A stretch of DNA of 12,081 bases from positions 40,089 to 52,169 of the forward strand of contig JAMYWO010000249.1 of assembly GCA_024220525.1 (NCBI GenBank). Direction: 5' to 3'. Source of the stretch: Cochliopodium minus. Lineage: Eukaryota; Discosea; Himatismenida; Cochliopodiidae. A program made the translations under genes and the position numbers. Under the pieces are notes generated by a model. The model made no database searches. It was not told the DNA's origin and saw only the letters and a list, made by a program, of their open reading frames with translations. Below are positions 8,844 through 12,081 of the stretch, in pieces (the first letter of the stretch is position 1; each line of letters begins with the position of its first letter).

Positions 8844-9955
8844 ATGCTCCCAGTTCTTTTTGTTTCATCAATTGTAATAAAAATATGATTTGAATACAAA
8901 TTTGAAATGTTTTTATTGCAATAGGCCTCAATTTCTATTTCAGTTTTCCTTTATAATAAACTATCATTGTATAATGAATCAAATATCTACCCCATTGGAT
9001 CAATATTGAAATGGAAGGAGAAAATGCAGAATGTAAAAATAGTTTTTCAATCTTTTTCAAAATATATTCTCATATTTTCAAACAACTAAGCTATCAATTG
9101 CAGTGGAAGGATATTATAAATCAGATGATCATGAAATAAGTAATTAAAGACAAATTCAACCATAATAACTCAAAAATATGATCGTTTATAAAAACAATTC
9201 AAAATTATACTCTGATTATAAAATTCTAATAAACTATAATTATGATAATGGAAGTTAGTCCAATGACAAAGCAAAAAGTAAATTTTCCCAAATCACAAAG
9301 CAAAGATTAATCTTTCTTTAAAAAAAGGTATCTTTTTGGAGGATTGAGATCAAAAAGATAGTTGCGAACAGCAATAAAAGTTATTTCACCAAAAAAGAAG
9401 AAACGGATTACAAATATACTTCCAGCCCGGACATAAACATAAAAGACAACACAGGAGATATAAAAATCATTTCAGACATGAGTTACATAACAAATTTTTA
9501 CATGAAAAAGTCTCTTCATGTGAGAGTAAACGAGATTCTGGATACTTTGGACAAATTAAATCTTTCACAAGAACAAAGACAAGAACTAATTGAGTGTGCT
9601 GAAGGAAAAGTAATCAAAAAATATGTCATACAAGAATATGTTATACCCCATGGTCAATGTTGTACAGTAAGAGGTAAATTTTTTTTCTAGATTTAATAAA
9701 TACTTATTAAAACAAAATAAAGGTTATTTAAGTGAAAATGAGAATCATGAACCTAGGTTAAATGTTGGGGCTCATCAGACATTCAGTAGTTTTGGTTCGA
9801 AGAGGATGCTCGTCAAAAAAAAAAAGAATCAAACCATTATCAGTGCTTTGTTTTCTCTGACTTTAGTCACTTCTTCCTTTTTTTACTTGTTTTCTCGTCC
9901 CAAAATTTTTCAAGTGAAAGACGAAGAAGATTTTGATGTGGACGATCCAAATTGA
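8844..9955 (+). CDS. GIDE-domain membrane protein without a RING finger (6 exons, 262 aa)
   Basis: Exon model: 8844-8873, 8925-9032, 9091-9139, 9255-9277, 9328-9673 and 9723-9955; 789 nt, TGA stop. Residues 2-20 form a hydrophobic helix (PVLFVSSIASISISVFLY). Residues about 47-220 look like a GIDE domain, as in the mitochondrial E3 ligase MUL1: IAVEG, then ISPMTKQKVSFWRIEI, NTGDIKI near 111-117, and EYVIPHGQCCTVRGYL before the end. A second hydrophobic helix spans about 223-243 and an acidic tail (KDEEDFDVDDPN) follows. The order TM-GIDE-TM matches MUL1, which places that domain in the mitochondrial intermembrane space. MUL1 is 352 residues and ends in a cytosolic RING, absent here, so ligase activity is unlikely. 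The ATG at 9478 is internal: the frame is open upstream and holds conserved domain sequence. The 23-nt fourth exon is the least certain join. Confidence 0.75.
9255..9277 (+). other. 23-nt microexon in the GIDE gene
   Basis: With one base carried over from the previous exon it encodes ISPMTKQK. It is flanked by AAG at 9252-9254 and GTAAAT from 9278. Both neighbouring introns contain stops in the reading frame, so some splicing is needed here. The SP and TK residues fit the conserved SPxTG-like spot of GIDE domains. A different small exon remains possible. Confidence 0.6.
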
Positions 9956-10250
9956 AACCACTATTTTAATCAATAAATAATGTTCATAATAGGTTTTCAT
10001 TCAATTAATCTTTTTTTTTTTTTTTTGACAATAAAAATATCCAACCTGTTCGAAATAAAAATCATTATGAAATACAAATGTTTTAATTGTTAAGTTATCT
10101 TAATCTTTTATCATAAAATAAATTTGTTAATAGATAGATATTCATTTATAATCAAAGTTTTCTCCAAAATTTAAGAATAGAATTATCAAATAAGTACGAA
10201 ATTCAATGCACAAACAATCAGAATCAATAAATATCAAAAAAAAAAAAAAA
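9956..10250. other. Intergenic region between the GIDE and Clu-domain genes
   Basis: A 295-bp AT-rich spacer between two genes in the same direction. It holds the candidate AATAAA, a T16-like run near 10011-10026 and, just before the downstream ATG, a run of 15 A. No open frame or RNA gene is supported. The downstream promoter presumably lies here but shows no distinct element. Confidence 0.55.
9972..9977 (+). terminator. Candidate polyadenylation signal of the GIDE gene
   Basis: AATAAA lies 17 bases after the TGA stop and is followed by a long T run (about 10011-10026). Position and context suit 3'-end formation, but the hexamer is frequent in AT-rich DNA, so this is tentative. Confidence 0.4.
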
Positions 10251-12081
10251 ATGAGTGGTATAAATAACAAATACGAGTTATATTCTCCTAATTTATACAC
10301 AAACGATTTTTCTTATGATTTGGAGAATTATGAAGAAATGCAATCATCATCAATTGATAATAACGTTTTAAATCATTTAGAAATTGATCCCAGTCCATAT
10401 CTCACCCATTCTCAATTACTTTATAAAATGAAGAAATCAGATGATGATAAGCAGAAAGAGGGATCAAAATCAAGCATCCTAGAAAAATACACAATAATCA
10501 ATGAAAGTTTGGATCATGGATACAATTCTATATCTACAAATAAATCTCCATATCAAATTCCTTATCATACTACATTTCAAAATCATGAAAGAAAAGATCT
10601 CAAAGAGAATATTGAGACGAATAATGTGAATATAGAATTTAATAAGGATACAGAAATGGACAATCAAATGGAAGGATCTGACTGGAATAATCAGTTTCAG
10701 CAGATTAACTATATAACCGACGAGAATGAAAAAATAAACAAATTAGCGACCATCACCAAAAATTTTCAATTTAATGCAAAGGTATATTCTCCATTAATAA
10801 TTCTTTAACTGTATATATATAAATTTTCAATTCAACTTCATAGAAATATGGAGAAATAATAATCTCTGAAAGATATCTTCCTGTTGAAAAAAAGATCATC
10901 AAACCTATTTCACTTGGTAAAATTATTATTAAAAGTAAAAATTAAAATTAAATTAAAATAATACATTTAATTTCAAAAAAATTGAAGGAGGGATAGCTGG
11001 TAATATAAGAAAAGATTTTTCAAAAAAAATTTCAATAAAATGTTAAAATGTATTATGATTTTAAATTAAAGGTGGAGATAAATTTGTTGGTAAAAAAAAA
11101 TGATAAAATAAATCGTAAAAAATAAATAACAAAATATTGAATTATCTTTATTTATTAAAAGTTCATGGAATGTTATTCAAATTCGCGCAAGATGTTGAAG
11201 TGAGAGAAGGAGTTTATCTTTATGGAGATAAAGAAAAGAATGGTATTTCTCTTTTGCTCTTTTATATTTTATAATTAGTCTTTCTTCTCGTTGTTTCTTA
11301 GATTGCCTTGCACAAAAATCTGTTGGACATGAACTAAAAAATATCTCTGCTCTTTTTGATGTGATCAACAAAAATTCTAAATGTTGTGAATTCAAAATAT
11401 CTTTGTCATGCAGAGTTGATTTTATGGGGTAATTGATTGTTTTTTTTTTAATTTTTTTTTTTTTTTTTTAAACTTTAATTTTAATTCTAAAAATTTTAAT
11501 ACATATTTTTACATTTTTAGATTTCGTCTTTTTGTTCAATCATTACTTCCCATTGATAAAGAATCTCTTGTTTATGGAAGTAAGGATGGTATGGCTATCA
11601 ATTTAAAGAAACTGAAATATTTTAATAATTCTTTCATTTTAAAATTAAAAAGGAGGAAAAACAATCCATACTGACAATGAAAAGGTGGAAGAAATGATGG
11701 AAGAGATTGGAAAAACATTATTTCTCAAAAAACACATTTGCTTGGACAAAAAAGGATCACAACATGAAATGATTGGTCCTTGTGATGTTGAAATTCACAA
11801 AAAAGACAACATGTTTTATGCAATTGATCTTGCAAGGTTTGAAATGAGCTTATTTTTTAATTTTATTCTTCAAAATTTTTTTTTTTCCAATAATTCAATT
11901 TATTTTTTTATTTTGTATTGTTGATTATTAATTTTAATTTTATTTATTAATTTATAAATTTTATTAATTTATTTTTATAAGATTATTGCCCCCTGATGTT
12001 GATCAAAAAAATCCACATTCAATATTTTATCAACAATTCAGACCTGAGTTCATGAAATGGTACAAAAAACCATTGAGTAGT
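10251..12081 (+). CDS. Clu-domain protein, 5' part (9 exons, 398 aa, runs off the window)
   Basis: Exons: 10251-10781, 10844-10916, 10988-10999, 11072-11089, 11162-11242, 11302-11428, 11521-11588, 11653-11836 and 11982 to the edge. Residues 1-177 are rich in Asn, Ser, Asp, Glu and Lys and are probably disordered. From 178 on, the sequence follows the Clu domain known from CLU/CLUH/TIF31 and many amoebal multidomain proteins: YGEIIISERYLP, LGGIAGGDKF, GHELKNI, VDFMGFRLFVQSLLPI, YGSKDGGKTIH (299-309), GPCDVEIH (345-352), FYAIDLARLLPPD (358-370), FRPEFM. CLU/CLUH proteins affect mitochondrial distribution through mRNA binding; whether this protein does is unknown. An in-frame ATG at 10206 would add 15 residues, but the bases between encode a lysine run from an A15 leader, so 10251 is preferred. 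The C-terminal part is not visible. Confidence 0.82.
10988..10999 (+). other. 12-nt microexon in the Clu-domain gene
   Basis: This exon lies between AAG (10985-10987) and GTAATA (from 11000). With one base from each side it encodes the Gly-rich part of LGGIAGG. Both flanking introns are phase 1, so it adds exactly four codons. The product matches the conserved Gly-rich segment of the domain, which supports its use despite its size. Confidence 0.72.
11072..11089 (+). other. 18-nt microexon in the Clu-domain gene
   Basis: This exon lies between AAG (11069-11071) and GTAAAA (from 11090). It completes GGDKFV, directly after the 12-nt exon. Both flanking introns are phase 1. Introns of 71, 72 and 72 nt surround the two microexons, so tiny exons alternate with ordinary-length introns. 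Confidence 0.72.

Noticed and set aside
9478-9690. ATG at 9478 as the start of a 70-residue protein
   Set aside because: The frame is open upstream to 9328 and carries conserved GIDE residues. Downstream it runs through a GTAAAT donor into an intron. It is the middle of exon 5.
9790-9806. GGTTCGA string resembling a tRNA B box
   Set aside because: It lies inside the last coding exon of the GIDE gene, with no A box or cloverleaf around it.
10206-10250. Upstream in-frame ATG for the Clu-domain protein
   Set aside because: The extra 15 residues include a lysine run that is simply the A-rich leader, as seen before the other starts; kept only as an alternative.
11177-11395. Minus-strand 72-codon frame
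   Set aside because: It is antisense to Clu-domain exons 5 and 6 and spans their intron; the plus-strand reading matches the domain.
11685-11924. 79-codon plus-strand frame as a separate gene
   Set aside because: It is exon 8 of the Clu-domain gene plus read-through of its 145-nt intron; the domain continues in exon 9 from 11982.

Overview
This is an AT-rich, intron-rich nuclear segment of a protist. Introns are short (49-147 nt), begin with GT and end with AG, and are mostly A/T tracts. TAA and TGA both end genes, so the standard code fits. A-rich leaders precede the ATGs. A vinculin-type cytoskeletal gene, a GIDE-family membrane protein and a Clu-domain protein suggest a free-living amoeboid eukaryote (amoebozoan, heterolobosean or anaeramoebid-like). 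The species cannot be fixed from the sequence alone.

Layout. (1) 12-1065, minus strand: two tandem single-exon genes for small, unrecognised paralogous proteins beginning MGN. (2) 1436-8531, minus strand: a 12-exon gene, reconstructed here by hand, for a 2062-residue vinculin-like protein. Its N-terminus resembles the vinculin D1 head and its C-terminus resembles the vinculin tail. Between them lies an array of about eleven helical repeats of roughly 134 residues, which makes it about twice the length of animal vinculin. (3) 8844-9955, plus strand: a six-exon gene for a 262-residue two-helix membrane protein with a GIDE (MUL1-like) domain and no RING finger. It shares a 312-bp divergent promoter region with the vinculin-like gene. 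(4) 10251 to beyond 12081, plus strand: the first nine exons of a Clu-domain protein with a disordered N-terminus; its 3' end is outside the window.

The four loci look like ordinary neighbours, not an operon or cassette. No mobile element, CRISPR array, rRNA or tRNA was found. The most notable items are the expanded vinculin-like protein, the RING-less GIDE protein, and the tiny exons (12, 18 and 23 nt) in the two plus-strand genes. All splice models come from reading frame, GT/AG sites and protein-family continuity; no transcript data were available.
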